This document shows, piece after piece, positions 34,158-43,328 of a stretch of DNA of 64,000 nucleotides. The DNA comes from Mesorhizobium sp. M4B.F.Ca.ET.058.02.1.1 (GTDB lineage: Bacteria > Pseudomonadota > Alphaproteobacteria > Rhizobiales > Rhizobiaceae), in contig NZ_CP034450.1 of assembly GCF_003952505.1 (NCBI RefSeq), positions 3,162,001-3,226,000 of the forward strand, read 5' to 3'. How positions within the stretch are numbered: position 1 is the first letter of the stretch; each line of letters opens with the position of its first letter. Made by a program: the position numbers and the translations under genes. The notes under the pieces are model-generated. The model did not search any database. It was given only the letters and a program-made list of their open reading frames with translations, and had not been told where the DNA came from.

Positions 34158-34784
34158 ATGAGCATCCTGCAGAAGCTCGTGCTTGCCTCGGGTTCGCCGC
34201 GCCGCATCGAGCTGCTGCAGCAGGCCGGCATCGAGCCGGACCGCGTGCTGCCGGCCGATGTCGACGAGACGCCGCTGCGCGCCGAGCATCCGCGCTCGCT
34301 GGCCAAGCGGCTTTCCAAGGACAAGGCCGAGAAGGCGTTCGCCTCGCTGAAGAGCGAGGACGACTATGCGCCGGGCTTCGTTCTCGCCGCCGACACGGTG
34401 GTGGCGGTCGGCCGCCGCATCCTGCCCAAGGCCGAGACGATCGACGACGCCGCCAACTGCCTCGGCCTGCTCTCCGGCCGTTCGCACCGGGTCTATTCCG
34501 GCATCTGCCTGATCACGCCGGGCGGCAAACTGCGCCAGAAGCTGGTCGAGACCCGGGTGCGCTTCAAGCGGCTGCCGCGCGAGGAGATCGACGCCTATGT
34601 CGCCTCCGGCGAATGGCGCGGCAAGGCCGGCGGCTATGCCGTGCAAGGCCTCGCCGGCTCCTTCGTCGTCAAGCTGGTCGGCTCCTACACCAACGTCGTC
34701 GGCCTGCCGCTCTACGAGACGACGGCCCTGCTTGCCGGCGAGGGCTTCAAGGTGCATGCGAGCTGGCTCACCGCGCGCCCATGA
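34158..34784 (+). CDS. maf: Maf family nucleotide pyrophosphatase
   Basis: 208 aa. Maf proteins hydrolyse canonical (dTTP, UTP) or modified nucleoside triphosphates and affect septation. Motifs: [20 protein letters not shown] at the N-terminus, [16 protein letters not shown] near residue 75 with the catalytic Asp, [11 protein letters not shown] near 110, [14 protein letters not shown] near 153. Its stop overlaps the yacG start by ATGA. A standard infA-maf-yacG order. Confidence 0.93.
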   Translation: MSILQKLVLASGSPRRIELLQQAGIEPDRVLPADVDETPLRAEHPRSLAKRLSKDKAEKAFASLKSEDDYAPGFVLAADTVVAVGRRILPKAETIDDAANCLGLLSGRSHRVYSGICLITPGGKLRQKLVETRVRFKRLPREEIDAYVASGEWRGKAGGYAVQGLAGSFVVKLVGSYTNVVGLPLYETTALLAGEGFKVHASWLTARP

Positions 34785-34999
34785 GCCTGGACGACAAGGT
34801 CACGCCGCTGCGCCCCCGGCGCCCCTGCCCCGAATGCGGCAAGGCATCGGTGCGCGAGCACTATCCGTTCTGCTCGGCGCGCTGCAAGGACATCGACCTC
34901 AATCGCTGGCTGAAGGGCGCCTACGTCATCCCCGGGCGCAACGCAGAGGAAGAAGGCGAAGGGCCGGAGCAAAACCCGGCGCCCAAGGACGAGCCGTAA
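34781..34999 (+). CDS. yacG: DNA gyrase inhibitor YacG
   Basis: 72 aa zinc-ribbon protein that binds GyrB and inhibits gyrase. Four-Cys zinc site: [18 protein letters not shown] and [15 protein letters not shown]. The acidic C-terminal tail ([17 protein letters not shown]) is typical. The ATG overlaps the maf stop. Short but unambiguous. Confidence 0.93.
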   Translation: MSLDDKVTPLRPRRPCPECGKASVREHYPFCSARCKDIDLNRWLKGAYVIPGRNAEEEGEGPEQNPAPKDEP

Positions 35000-35073
35000 G
35001 CGCACGATATCAGCTGTTTTGCCGCCGTCTTTCGGTGGTTTTCTTTTCCCGGCTGAAATCCGTGCTTAGGCGC

Positions 35074-35101
35074 TGGACAGGCTGAATTCCCGTGCTATAA
35101 C
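35074..35101 (+). promoter_or_regulatory. candidate sigma-70 promoter of tRNA-Phe
   Basis: TGGACA (35074-35079), 16-bp spacer, TATAAC (35096-35101), 71 bp before the tRNA. Good match to rhizobial housekeeping promoters (TTGAC / CTATAT). Confidence 0.5.
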
Positions 35102-35172
35102 CCACGCGCTTTCTAGGGGCGCCGGCGGCGTCTTCAAGAAATCCGGCCTGCGAAATCTCGTTTGCCGGCGAG

Positions 35173-35248
<76 letters not shown>

Positions 35249-35375
35249 TTTTTTCCTCACAATGTCCCAACCACTACCGGGCGCCTTGCGCCAGACGCCG
35301 ATTGGCGGGATGCTGCCGCAGGCGAACCGGGGGGCAAACCGGCACGCCGGATCGATATGGCTGCTGGAATGTCTG

Positions 35376-35861
35376 ATGCCGCGAGCTTGCTTCGCCCTTG
35401 TTGCCATCGTTGCCTTGATGACGCCGTTAGAGGCAGGCGAGCGCGCGTCTCATCTGCTTGACCACGCCAGTCTCGCGACAGCCTATGCGCGGGAATCGGA
35501 CACCGTCACTGCCTACACGACCGCAATGGCGCGCTTCCGCCTGCAACTCGGAACACGTCCCGGCCAAACCGGCCTCGCGGTTCCTCTTGAGCCGCGGCTG
35601 TTGCGGACCGAATTCAGCCAACGGACATGGCGCTCGGCGGACGGCAGCCTGCTGCAGGGCTTCGCCGGCAAGGGCGGCTTCCGGCTGACCGCCGGGAACT
35701 GCCTTGCCCAGATCTGCCTGGCCAGCGAATGCAGCGACGATGGCTGGCCGGTCTATGCCTGCAGCGACGGGCGCAAGCGCAAGATGTCCGTCACCGACTT
35801 CGTGACGGCGGTGTTCGACGGCGTGCCCTACCGGCGATTGAGCGCGCCTCCGGCGAAGTGA
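35376..35861 (+). CDS. hypothetical secreted protein
   Basis: 161 aa from ATG 35376. A signal peptide (CFALVAIVALMTPLEAGERA, cleavage near residue 20) is followed by a ~140-residue mature part with four cysteines in the C-terminal half (NCLAQICLASECSDDGW and YACSDGRKRK), probably disulfide-bonded in the periplasm. The frame is open back to 35262, but the signal peptide fixes the likely start; the ribosome-binding site (GCTGGAA) is weak. No family recognised. It is preceded by tRNA-Phe. Confidence 0.6.
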   Translation: MPRACFALVAIVALMTPLEAGERASHLLDHASLATAYARESDTVTAYTTAMARFRLQLGTRPGQTGLAVPLEPRLLRTEFSQRTWRSADGSLLQGFAGKGGFRLTAGNCLAQICLASECSDDGWPVYACSDGRKRKMSVTDFVTAVFDGVPYRRLSAPPAK

Positions 35862-35912
35862 CGTCGCAACACGTCGATCTTTCTGCCCGACAGGTATACG
35901 GCAAAGACCGGC

Positions 35913-36240
35913 CTACCTCACCGCAAACGCTGCCTGCACGGCGCGGTTGACCGTCACCGGCAGGATCGACATGTGGTTCTCGCCGGCAGCTCGAAGCTGG
36001 CGCTGATGCGGGAGATGGCGTCCAGCCGCTCGGCCATCAGGCGGGCGAATTCGTCGGTGCGCGTCACCTGCTTGTGCTCCAGGCGCTTCTGCTCATCCTC
36101 GGCGCCGACCTGGAACGGCGCCAGCTTTTCCGTCTCGTATTCGCCGGCCGACAGGATCACTTGCGCCTCCAGCCCCTCGGGTCTGGCTGTTTCGAAGGCC
36201 TCCAGAAAAAGGATCGATGGCGCGGTCTTCCCAATGGCGA
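35913..36240 (-). pseudogene. 3' remnant of alpha/beta-hydrolase (COG2819 siderophore-esterase type), frameshifted
   Basis: On the minus strand, the reading AIGKTAPSILFLEAFETA, VILSAGEYETEKLAPF, RLMAERLDAISRISASFELP followed after one frameshift by GENHMSILPVTVNRAVQAAF and a stop resembles the C-terminal third of COG2819 hydrolases (IroE/BesA-like), with the catalytic His in ENHMS. The frameshift at 35981-35988 is repaired by one extra G in a GG run. The N-terminal two thirds are missing to the right of 36240, replaced by AT-rich DNA. A siderophore-type transporter lies 0.8 kb away, supporting an iron-release function for the ancestor. Confidence 0.6.
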
Positions 36241-36298
36241 TTGTATATTTGACAGACCCGTTGCCTGAATCCGGGGTGCGCTGTTATGTGAAAAGCCC

Positions 36299-36529
36299 AT
36301 GAAACCCAATAAGTATATGATGCGAGCCGTTATGGTCGCTACGGAGCTTGCTCTAGTCTGGTTGGTTGCCCAATCCTTTTGGACGGGCAGGATTCCTCTC
36401 AAGGATCACCCCGTAGAGCGAGCTCTTGACCCATTTACTTACTGGGTTGAGTTGGCCGTGATCACTTTCGCCATCATAACCCTGCCGCTCTGGATGCTCT
36501 ACCGCGAGCGGCAGGAGCCTAGGCCATGA
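36299..36529 (+). CDS. small membrane protein of unknown function
   Basis: 76 aa, with two hydrophobic helices (VMVATELALVWLVAQSFWTG and WVELAVITFAIITLPLWMLY) and short charged ends. Base composition is clearly more AT-rich than its neighbours, suggesting acquisition. Its TGA overlaps the next ATG (ATGA), so the two tiny genes are translationally coupled. No family recognised. Confidence 0.6.
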   Translation: MKPNKYMMRAVMVATELALVWLVAQSFWTGRIPLKDHPVERALDPFTYWVELAVITFAIITLPLWMLYRERQEPRP

Positions 36530-36660
36530 GTTGGTTTGTTTTGGCAGTCGTGATTGTCGGGCTTGTTGTTCCGGCTATTCTGGCTGCGGCCTATTATTGG
36601 ACCGACCTCGAAACCCGTAAAGGCCGTGGGTGGAATTGGCTGCGAGGCAAGGGCTTTTAG
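36526..36660 (+). CDS. 44-residue single-span membrane protein
   Basis: Starts with ATG in the ATGA overlap with the preceding gene: one membrane helix (SWFVLAVVIVGLVVPAILAA) followed by a basic tail (DLETRKGRGWNWLRGKGF). Below usual gene-finder size limits. A coupled start, a plausible helix with a positive-inside tail and shared AT-rich composition support a real gene. Function unknown. Confidence 0.5.
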   Translation: MSWFVLAVVIVGLVVPAILAAAYYWTDLETRKGRGWNWLRGKGF

Positions 36661-36699
36661 CGCGCCGGCCCTGTCCCGTTCCACCGGATGTATCGGGCT

Positions 36700-36991
36700 T
36701 TACTCCGCCGCAGCCTCATCCGCGCCGCGACCGGGAAGCGCCGACACCTTTTCCAGCAGGCCAAGAGCGCGAGCCAAAGTGTCGGGGGGTACCAGCTTAT
36801 ATGCGTCTGGATTGGGCGCGATGAAATGCCTGCCATTCGGCGCGCGCCAAAGACAACCACTCTTGGTGCACGGGCCAATTTTGGCGCAGCTTCGCTCCAG
36901 CAGCGCTGCCTCTTGGAACAAAATCGTGAACAGTGGTGTCGGCGATCGGGGCGGGGGACGCCGTCGGCAGGGCGGACATTTCTATCTCCAC
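36700..36991 (-). other. uncertain short reading frames downstream of siderophore permease
   Basis: Two overlapping minus-strand frames. One starts at ATG 36991 (MSALPTASPAPIADTTVHDF) and ends at 36797. The other runs to the TAA at 36700 and includes LLERSCAKIGPCTKSGCLW and FIAPNPDAYKLVPPDTLARA, but has no convincing start. Joined by a shift near 36930 they would make a ~95-residue protein. It directly follows the permease gene on the same strand. I do not recognise the product and cannot exclude that neither frame is coding. Confidence 0.25.
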
Positions 36992-37001
36992 TGGGGCAAG
37001 A

Positions 37002-39032
37002 TCAGCGGCGGCGAAGCAGCCCCATCAGCACCGGGCCGCTGATCAGCGTGGCGACGAGACCGGCCGGAATCTGGCGCGGCAAGATCGCGGTGCGGCCGAT
37101 CCAGTCGGCGGCGACCATGATCAGCGCGCCGAGGAGCACGGCGCCCACCGCCTGCGGCAGCGCGCGCGAAAGGCCGAGGCGGCGGGCGAGATGCGGCGCC
37201 ATCAGGCCGATGAAGGTCAGCGGACCGACGATCAGGGTCGAGGCGGCGGTGAGCGCGGCGACCATCAGCAGGACGGCGAACCGGACTTTTCGCACGTCGA
37301 GGCCAAGCGCCATCACCGCGGCGGCGCCGAGCGGCAGCATGTCCAGCCAGCGGATGAAGAGGGGAGCCACGAGGAACAGGCAAAGCGCGGCGGCCGCAGT
37401 GAGCAGCGCCGAGTCCGCATCGACGCCGTAGGTCGAGCCGGTCAGCCAATTGAGCAGCAGCATGGCGCGCGGGTCGCCGGTTGCGGTCAGCACCAGGATC
37501 AGCGCATCGAACAGAGCGGTCAGCGCGACGCCGGCGAGCAGCAGCCGCTCCGGCGCGTAGGCGGCGCGGCTGCCGAGCGCAAGTGTCGCCGCCAGAGCAG
37601 CGAAGGCGCCGACGGTCGCCGCCATCATCTGCAGCGGACGGCTGGGGCCAGCCACGGAAAACAGCGCCGCCATCATGCCGAGCGCAGCACCCGCGCTGAT
37701 GCCTAGCACTTCGGGGCTGGCCATCGGATTGCCTGTCAGGCGCTGCATCATCAAGCCGGCCAGCGCCAGCATGGCGCCGGCGGCAAGCGCGGCCGAAACG
37801 CGCGGCAGTCGCCATGACAGCAAGGGTGCCAACTGGTCGCCGAGGACGAAGCTCCAGCCGTGCGGCCCCGGTCCGTAGCAGAGCACAAGCGCGAGCAGCA
37901 AAAGGAGCGACAGGCCGATCGCCGCCAGCAGGGGGCCAGGAGGGCTCGCGCGCGGCAGCCGTTCGGCGATAGGCGCTGGAAGCTCGGCGCCAAGCGCAAG
38001 GCGCGGCAGCAGCCAGAGCAGCAGCGGCGCGCCGAGAAGCGCCGTGATGGCGCCGGTCGGCAAATGATCGCCCTGTGGCCCGGTCAGCAGTTGCACGCCC
38101 TGGTCGGCGGCCCATAGCAGCGCGGCGCCGATCAACGGCGCCATGACCAGCCGCTGGCCGAGCCGGCGGGCGCCGCCTATGCGGGCAAGGGCCGCCGCCG
38201 CGAGGCCGACAAAGCCTACGACGCCAACGGCCGCGACGACAAAGGCAATCAGCGCAACGGCAGCGGCAAGCCCGGAAAAGCGATAGACGCCGAGCGGCAG
38301 GCCGAGGCTGCGCGCGCCCTCGTCGTCGAGGCCGAGCAAGGTCAGCGGCCGCACCATCAGGCCGATCGCCAATGCCGCGAGGCTCAGACGCGGCAGGAGC
38401 CACAGCGTGGTCTTCCAATCCTGCTGACCGAGCGAGCCGGAGCCCCAGATAAACAGGTTGGCCAGCCATTCGTGCCTGAGCACGATAAGGGCGGCGCCAA
38501 TCGCTCCGGCATAGAGGCTGACAACAAGGCCGCCGAGCACGACGGACAGCGGGGACAGGCCTTTGTGCCAGGACAGCGCGAAGACTGCAGCGAGCGCGAC
38601 AAGGGCACCTGCAAGCGCCACCCATTCGCGACCGAAGGAAAGCAGCGCGGGCGAGAAAAGCGTGGCCAGCGCCAGTGCCAAATAGGCGCCGGCCAACACG
38701 CCGACGGTCTCCGGCGAGGCGAGCGGATTGCGCAGCACCTGCTGCAGCACCGTTCCGGCGAGGCCGAGGGCCGCGCCGCAAAGCAGGCTGACGGCAAGCC
38801 TCGGCAGGAAGGCATAGTGGACGAGCACCTGCCGCATGTCGTCGATTTCGGGTAAAGCGAGCGCCTTGAGCCAAAGCGCCGGCGGCAGTTGAACGGCAAG
38901 ATTGGGAATGGTCGCCGCCACGGCCAAGGCCGCGAGCGCAGCGCAAAGCAGGATGGCTACGGTCGGCTGGCCACCGGCGCGCGGGACGATGAGACCGGCC
39001 GTACCCACTTTGCTTACCGCCGCATCAGCCAT
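37002..39032 (-). CDS. fused FecCD/FhuB-type siderophore ABC transporter permease
   Basis: 676 aa, two tandem FecCD permease domains (about residues 30-335 and 350-670), each with about ten hydrophobic segments; this doubled form is typical of FhuB. Repeated motifs: GAALGLAGTVLQQVLRNPLA in the first half and AGLMMQRLTGNPMASPEVLG in the second, both the canonical FecCD G-x-x-x-Q...NPLA-x-P motif; VGFVGLAAAALAR and IGLMAPHLARRLG form the ATPase-contacting loops. The start overlaps the substrate-binding gene by 8 bp. No ATPase gene adjoins it, so that subunit must come from elsewhere. Confidence 0.9.
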   Translation of the reverse strand: MADAAVSKVGTAGLIVPRAGGQPTVAILLCAALAALAVAATIPNLAVQLPPALWLKALALPEIDDMRQVLVHYAFLPRLAVSLLCGAALGLAGTVLQQVLRNPLASPETVGVLAGAYLALALATLFSPALLSFGREWVALAGALVALAAVFALSWHKGLSPLSVVLGGLVVSLYAGAIGAALIVLRHEWLANLFIWGSGSLGQQDWKTTLWLLPRLSLAALAIGLMVRPLTLLGLDDEGARSLGLPLGVYRFSGLAAAVALIAFVVAAVGVVGFVGLAAAALARIGGARRLGQRLVMAPLIGAALLWAADQGVQLLTGPQGDHLPTGAITALLGAPLLLWLLPRLALGAELPAPIAERLPRASPPGPLLAAIGLSLLLLLALVLCYGPGPHGWSFVLGDQLAPLLSWRLPRVSAALAAGAMLALAGLMMQRLTGNPMASPEVLGISAGAALGMMAALFSVAGPSRPLQMMAATVGAFAALAATLALGSRAAYAPERLLLAGVALTALFDALILVLTATGDPRAMLLLNWLTGSTYGVDADSALLTAAAALCLFLVAPLFIRWLDMLPLGAAAVMALGLDVRKVRFAVLLMVAALTAASTLIVGPLTFIGLMAPHLARRLGLSRALPQAVGAVLLGALIMVAADWIGRTAILPRQIPAGLVATLISGPVLMGLLRRR

Positions 39033-39942
39033 TGCCGTTTTCTCCTGTCATCGCCCTGGTCAGCACGCGGGCGAAGCGGGCGGCGGAAGGAAGCCCGCCG
39101 AACATCAGCACGGCGGGCAGGCGCATGATCGATCGGTTGCGCACGAAGGGCATGGCGTTCCAGACCGGGCTTTCGGTCAGCGTGCCGCCGGCGCCCTCGG
39201 GCATGGGCTCGAGAAAGGCGAGACGCGCATCGCTCGCTGTCGCCAGGCCGTCGATGCCGACGGTCGAAAAGCCCCAATAATTGGTCTCGCCGGTCCAGGC
39301 GTTGCGGATGCCGATGCGGTCGAACACCGCCTGGAAGAGACTCCTGGCGCCATAGACGCGCACATTGCGCGGATCGAGGAAGTTGACGATGTAGACCGGC
39401 CTTGCCGCCAGCGGCGCGAGTTTCTGCCTGGTCTCGGTGAAACAGGCCTCGGTCGCCGCGATCAGCGCCTCGCTTTCGGCCTGCCTGCGGGTCAGCCTGG
39501 CGAGCTCGCGGGTCGCCTCGACGGCTAGCCGGTAGGGTTCTCCGGCCTCGGTGTAGAGGCCGATCGTCTTCACCGGCGCGACGCGCTCGAGCTGCGGCTT
39601 GATGCCGTCGAGATAGGGAATGGACAGGATGATGTCGGGCTTCAGCTGCTGGAGGAATTCGAGATTGGGCTCGAGCAAGGTGCCGACATCGGCGATCTCC
39701 GGCGGCAGCGGCGGCTCGACCACCCAGGTCTCCCAGACCTCGCGATCGGCGATGGCGACCGGCCTGACGCCAAGCATCAGCAGGGTCTCGGCCAACCCGT
39801 CGTCGAGGCAGACGATGCGCAGCGGCCGCGCCTCGGCGGAGGCGGCCATGGGCAGCAGGAACAGCCCGAGCGCGGCGCGCCGGGTGATGTTGCCGCGCTT
39901 GGTCGTTCGCCTGTCGTTCTCCGGCACGATCCTGGTTTCCAT
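39025..39942 (-). CDS. iron-siderophore ABC transporter substrate-binding protein, FhuD/FecB type
   Basis: 305 aa periplasmic-binding protein of the FecB/TroA class. The N-terminus has a twin-arginine-like signal (ITRRAALGLFLLPMAASAEA). The mature protein has LRIVCLDDGLAETLLMLGVR, EIADVGTLLEPNLEFLQQLK and PDIILSIPYLDGIKPQLERV, the usual helical-backbone pattern for Fe-siderophore or cobalamin binding. It is transcribed ahead of the fused permease. A TTGACT/TAGTCA promoter-like pair with 17-bp spacing lies upstream around 39980-40015 on the minus strand; iron regulation is likely for the family but no operator could be fixed. Confidence 0.85.
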   Translation of the reverse strand: METRIVPENDRRTTKRGNITRRAALGLFLLPMAASAEARPLRIVCLDDGLAETLLMLGVRPVAIADREVWETWVVEPPLPPEIADVGTLLEPNLEFLQQLKPDIILSIPYLDGIKPQLERVAPVKTIGLYTEAGEPYRLAVEATRELARLTRRQAESEALIAATEACFTETRQKLAPLAARPVYIVNFLDPRNVRVYGARSLFQAVFDRIGIRNAWTGETNYWGFSTVGIDGLATASDARLAFLEPMPEGAGGTLTESPVWNAMPFVRNRSIMRLPAVLMFGGLPSAARFARVLTRAMTGENGNG

Positions 39943-40147
39943 GGACTTCCCGAAATCGGCCTATGCCGCCGATGCCAAGCTGACTATGAAACATGACATC
40001 TCCAGTCAACATTTAAGATGACAAAGTCGATCAGGATTTTGCAGCGGCACGATCCAGCTTCCTGAAGACGAATGGAACCCAGGCGGGTTGCGATCCCGCC
40101 GCCACCCGTGGCATCTGTCGCCGTCCATCGGGAAAGAACGCCGGATC

Positions 40148-40906
40148 ATGGCACGACCGCAGCATACCACCAGACGCGCTGCGAGCGCGGGTGTCAGCCT
40201 CAGTCGCGCGCTGTCGAAGCTTGGGCTGTGCTCGCGCAAGCAGGCCGAGGTACTGATCGCGGAGGGCCGCGTGCGGGTGGCAGGCAAGGTCGCGCGCGAT
40301 CCATCGCTGCGCATCGATCTCGACCGCGACCGCATCGCGGTTGACGGCGAGCAGGTCGTTGCCGAGCGCAAGGTCTATCTGATGATCAACAAACCGCGCG
40401 GGCTGGTCACAACCCGCGACGATCCCGAAGGACGCGGCACGGTCTACGATTGCCTCGAGGGGCTCGACCTGCCCTTCGTGTCGCCCGTCGGGCGGCTGGA
40501 CAAAGCCAGCGAAGGCCTGCTTTTGATGACCAATGACACGCGCTGGGCGAACGGACTGCTCGATCCGGCCTCGCATGTCGACAAGACCTATCACGTGCAG
40601 ATCGGCACCGCGCCCGACGACGCCATGCTGGCACGGTTTCGCGACGGCGCGACGGTCGACGGCGAACTGCTGACGGCGCGCTCGATCGAGCTGCTGCGCA
40701 GCGGCGGCCGCACGGCCTGGCTGGAGGTCGTGCTCGACGAAGGCCGCAACCGCCAGATCCGCCGGCTACTTGCCGCCTTCGACGTCGAGGTGCTGAGGCT
40801 GATCAGGGTGGCTGTCGGGCTCTTACAGCTCGGCGAACTCGCGAAGGGCAAGGCACGGCACCTGACGGTCGAGGAACTGACAATGCTTGAGGGCGACAGC
40901 GTCTAG
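40148..40906 (+). CDS. rRNA pseudouridine synthase, RsuA/RluB/RluF family
   Basis: 252 aa. An S4 RNA-binding domain (SLSRALSKLGLCSRKQAEVL, then VRVAGKVARDPSLRI) precedes the catalytic domain with KVYLMINKPRGLVTTRDDPE and the catalytic Asp in PVGRLDKASEGLLLMTND, ending with VVLDEGRNRQIRRLLAAFDV. It converts specific uridines in 16S or 23S rRNA; RluF-like or RluB-like cannot be separated by eye. Start at ATG 40148 (MARPQHTT); the upstream extension to 40088 is not typical. Divergent from the siderophore genes. Confidence 0.9.
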   Translation: MARPQHTTRRAASAGVSLSRALSKLGLCSRKQAEVLIAEGRVRVAGKVARDPSLRIDLDRDRIAVDGEQVVAERKVYLMINKPRGLVTTRDDPEGRGTVYDCLEGLDLPFVSPVGRLDKASEGLLLMTNDTRWANGLLDPASHVDKTYHVQIGTAPDDAMLARFRDGATVDGELLTARSIELLRSGGRTAWLEVVLDEGRNRQIRRLLAAFDVEVLRLIRVAVGLLQLGELAKGKARHLTVEELTMLEGDSV

Positions 40907-40910
40907 CATT

Positions 40911-41059
40911 CCCCCTCGCCCGGATCGCCAACCGAATTGCGAAGGGCAATTCGGGGCATGCGACCTCCCCCGAGGGGAGAGGAGATCAGAGGCGCGGGCG
41001 CTTCCTCCTCTTCTCCCCTCGGGGAGAAGGTGGCCGCTAAGCGGCCGGATGAGGGGGAC
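40911..41059. repeat. composite palindromic intergenic repeat block
   Basis: About 150 bp between two convergent genes. It contains CCGAATTGC/GCAATTCGG arms (40932-40954), CCTCCCCCGAGGGGAG, and CTTCTCCCCTCGGGGAGAAGG followed by TGGCCGCTAAGCGGCCGGAT GAGGGGG. The CTTCTCCCC...GGGGAGAAGG hairpin is shared with the copies at 30891, 48381 and 49809. It probably serves as a bidirectional terminator as well. Confidence 0.65.
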
Positions 41060-41069
41060 ACCCGATCGG

Positions 41070-41651
41070 CTACCTCTGATTCCACCTGCGGATGACAGGC
41101 TCGCTCAAATCGTGCTCATAGCCGAGAACGCTGAGACTCGCCGTGTCCAGCACGAAATGTTCGCCGCCTTCAGGCGGCAGTCCGATCCACCGCGCCGCGA
41201 GCACGCGCAGGAAATGCGCGCTCGAAAAGATCAGGACATTGCCAGCGACAACGCGGAGCCCGGCGATGATGGCATCGGCCCTGGCGCCGACATCGGCGGC
41301 CTGCTCGCCGCCGGGACAGCCGTCGCGAAACACGTTCCAGCCGGGGCGACCGGCGACAATCTCCTTCGTCGTCACGCCTTCATAGGCGCCGTAGTCCCAT
41401 TCCTGGAGGTCCGGGTTCTTCACAGCACTTTCCCCGAAGCCGGCAAGTTGGCAGGTGTCGAAGGCACGCTGCGAAGGGCTCGACCACACCGCCTGGAAGG
41501 ACAGGCCCTTGAGGCGATCGGTGAGGCCGCGGGCGGTCTCCTCACCCTTCGCCGTCAGCGGAATGTCGGTGCGACCGGTGTGCTTGCCCGAGGCGCTCCA
41601 TTCGGTTTCGCCATGGCGGATCAGGTAGATCTCGGGAAATTTGCTGCTCAT
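41070..41651 (-). CDS. histidine phosphatase family protein (phosphoglycerate mutase-like)
   Basis: 193 aa. The catalytic RHG motif is in IYLIRHGETEWSASGKHTGR near residue 12. The acid/base Glu is probably in EWDYGAYEGVTTKEI near 88, and the second catalytic His is in IFSSAHFLRVLAARWIG near 150. Small size and lack of effector domains fit the broad-specificity branch-1 phosphatases (GpmB/CobC-like) rather than glycolytic mutase. No neighbour defines the substrate: dctA lies downstream and a repeat block upstream. Confidence 0.85.
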   Translation of the reverse strand: MSSKFPEIYLIRHGETEWSASGKHTGRTDIPLTAKGEETARGLTDRLKGLSFQAVWSSPSQRAFDTCQLAGFGESAVKNPDLQEWDYGAYEGVTTKEIVAGRPGWNVFRDGCPGGEQAADVGARADAIIAGLRVVAGNVLIFSSAHFLRVLAARWIGLPPEGGEHFVLDTASLSVLGYEHDLSEPVIRRWNQR

Positions 41652-41786
41652 TGCCGGCCCCTCGGCGCTGGTGACAAGGCCGGACGACCAGCCCGCGCCA
41701 GCCTATGCGGCGACCGGCAAAAAGAACAGGCCGCGACCGGTTTTACCGGCCGCGGCCTCTCCATGCTTGGGAGGCGCCTGACGGGG

Positions 41787-43120
41787 TCAGGCTGGCTGGA
41801 GACCGCCCGACAGCGCCAAGTCGGCTTCTTCCGGCAACTGGCCAGCCATGGCGGCGGCGAATTGCGTCTGGTCGAGCTCGCCTTCCCAGCGCGCCACGAC
41901 GATGGTGGCCACGGCGTTGCCGACGAAGTTGGTCAGCGCCCGGCATTCCGACATGAAGCGGTCGACACCGAGGATCAGCGCCATGCCGGCGACCGGCACC
42001 GAAGGCACGACCGAGAGCGTGGCGGCCAGCGTGATGAAGCCGGCGCCGGTGATGCCGGCGGCACCCTTGGAGCTCAGCATGGCCACCAGCAGCAGCAGGA
42101 TCTGGTCGCCGAAGGTGAGCGGTGTGTCGGTGGCCTGAGCGATGAACAGCGCGGCCAGCGTCATGTAGATGTTGGTGCCGTCGAGGTTGAAGGAATAGCC
42201 GGTCGGGATGACCAGGCCGACCACCGACCGGTTGCAGCCAGCGCGCTCCATCTTGGCCATCAGGCCAGGCAGGGCGGCTTCCGAGGACGAGGTGCCGAGC
42301 ACCAGCAGCAGCTCTTCCTTGATGTAGCGGATCAGCGCCAGGATCGAGAAGCCGTTGTACCATGCCACCGCGCCGAGCACGACCAGCACGAAGAGCAGCG
42401 ACGTCAGGTAGAAGGTGCCGATCAGGAAGGCGAGGTTGGCGATCGCGCCGATGCCGTATTTGCCGACGGTGAAAGCCATGGCGCCGAAGGCGCCGATGGG
42501 GCGGCCTTCATCAGGATGGCGACGAGGCGGAAGATCGGCGCGGTGAGCGCCTGCAGGAAGTCGACCACCGGACGACCGCGATCGCCGACCAGGGCCAGCG
42601 CGACGCCGAACAACACCGAGAAGAACAACACCTGCAGGATATCGCCCTGCGCGAAGGCGCCAGTGATGGTGTCGGGAATGATGTTCATCAGGAAGCCGAC
42701 GATGGTCGTGTCATGCGCCTTCTCGGTGAAGGTCGACACCTTGCTGGCGTCGAGCGTCGCCGGATTGATGTGCATGCCGGCGCCGGGCTGGACGACATTG
42801 GAGACGACGAGGCCGACGACCAGCGCCAGCGTCGAGAAGAACAGGAAGTAGATCATCGCCTTGCCGGCGACCCGGCCGACCTTGTGCAGGTCGGAGACGC
42901 CGGCAATGCCGGTCGCCACGGTCAGGAAGATCACCGGCGCGATCACCATCTTGACCAGCTTGATGAAGGCGTCGCCGAGCGGCTTCAGCGACGCGCCGAT
43001 GTCGGGATAGAAATGGCCGAGCAGAATGCCGGCGGCGATAGCCGCCAGGACTTGCACATAGAGATGCCGATAAAAGGGTATCTTGCCGCGCGGCTCGGCG
43101 GCAGCGAATGCTGTCTGCAT
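41787..43120 (-). pseudogene. dctA: C4-dicarboxylate:cation symporter DctA, single-base frameshift
   Basis: DAACS-family inner-membrane importer of succinate, malate and fumarate. The first frame (43120 to ~42500) runs from [20 protein letters not shown] through [20 protein letters not shown] to [12 protein letters not shown]. The second (from ~42500 to 41787) continues [40 protein letters not shown] and the C-terminus. Together they give a normal ~444-residue DctA. The frame is lost at the GGGG run 42498-42501 (CCCC on the coding strand), where one more base would give [12 protein letters not shown]. The start at 43120 has GGAGGA upstream. A sigma-54 promoter and divergent dctBD confirm identity. 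Inactivation or consensus error are both possible. Confidence 0.9.
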
Positions 43121-43206
43121 GACGTCCTCCGTTGCGCCCCGATCGAAAGGCTCGACCTCCCGGGGCATTTGACCTCCAACAGCCTCGCGGCTGCCGATTC
43201 CGTCTT

Positions 43207-43222
43207 TGCAACCCGCGTGCCA
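43207..43222 (-). promoter_or_regulatory. sigma-54 (RpoN) promoter of dctA
   Basis: Minus strand TGGCACGCGGGTTGCA: GG at -24 and GC at -12 with the exact TGGCACG-N4-TTGCA consensus, 87 bp before the dctA ATG. The sigma-54 activator DctD is encoded 2 kb away. Confidence 0.9.
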
Positions 43223-43328
43223 GTTTCCGTCGGCGCGGACTTACTTTGATTTTGTTGGTTTTTTTCGAGCCGCTGGCCGCCCGGTCTGGCGGCGGCGTGC
43301 GGCCATCCGCATGGGTCGAATTGTGTTT

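Noticed and set aside
41070..42851. 654-residue plus-strand frame antisense to the phosphatase and dctA
   Set aside because: Antisense to two conserved genes; composition typical of a shadow frame in high-GC DNA.
41787..43120. Two separate transporter genes in place of one dctA
   Set aside because: The two frames meet without loss of conserved sequence and only one has a ribosome-binding site and promoter; one gene with a frameshift is simpler.
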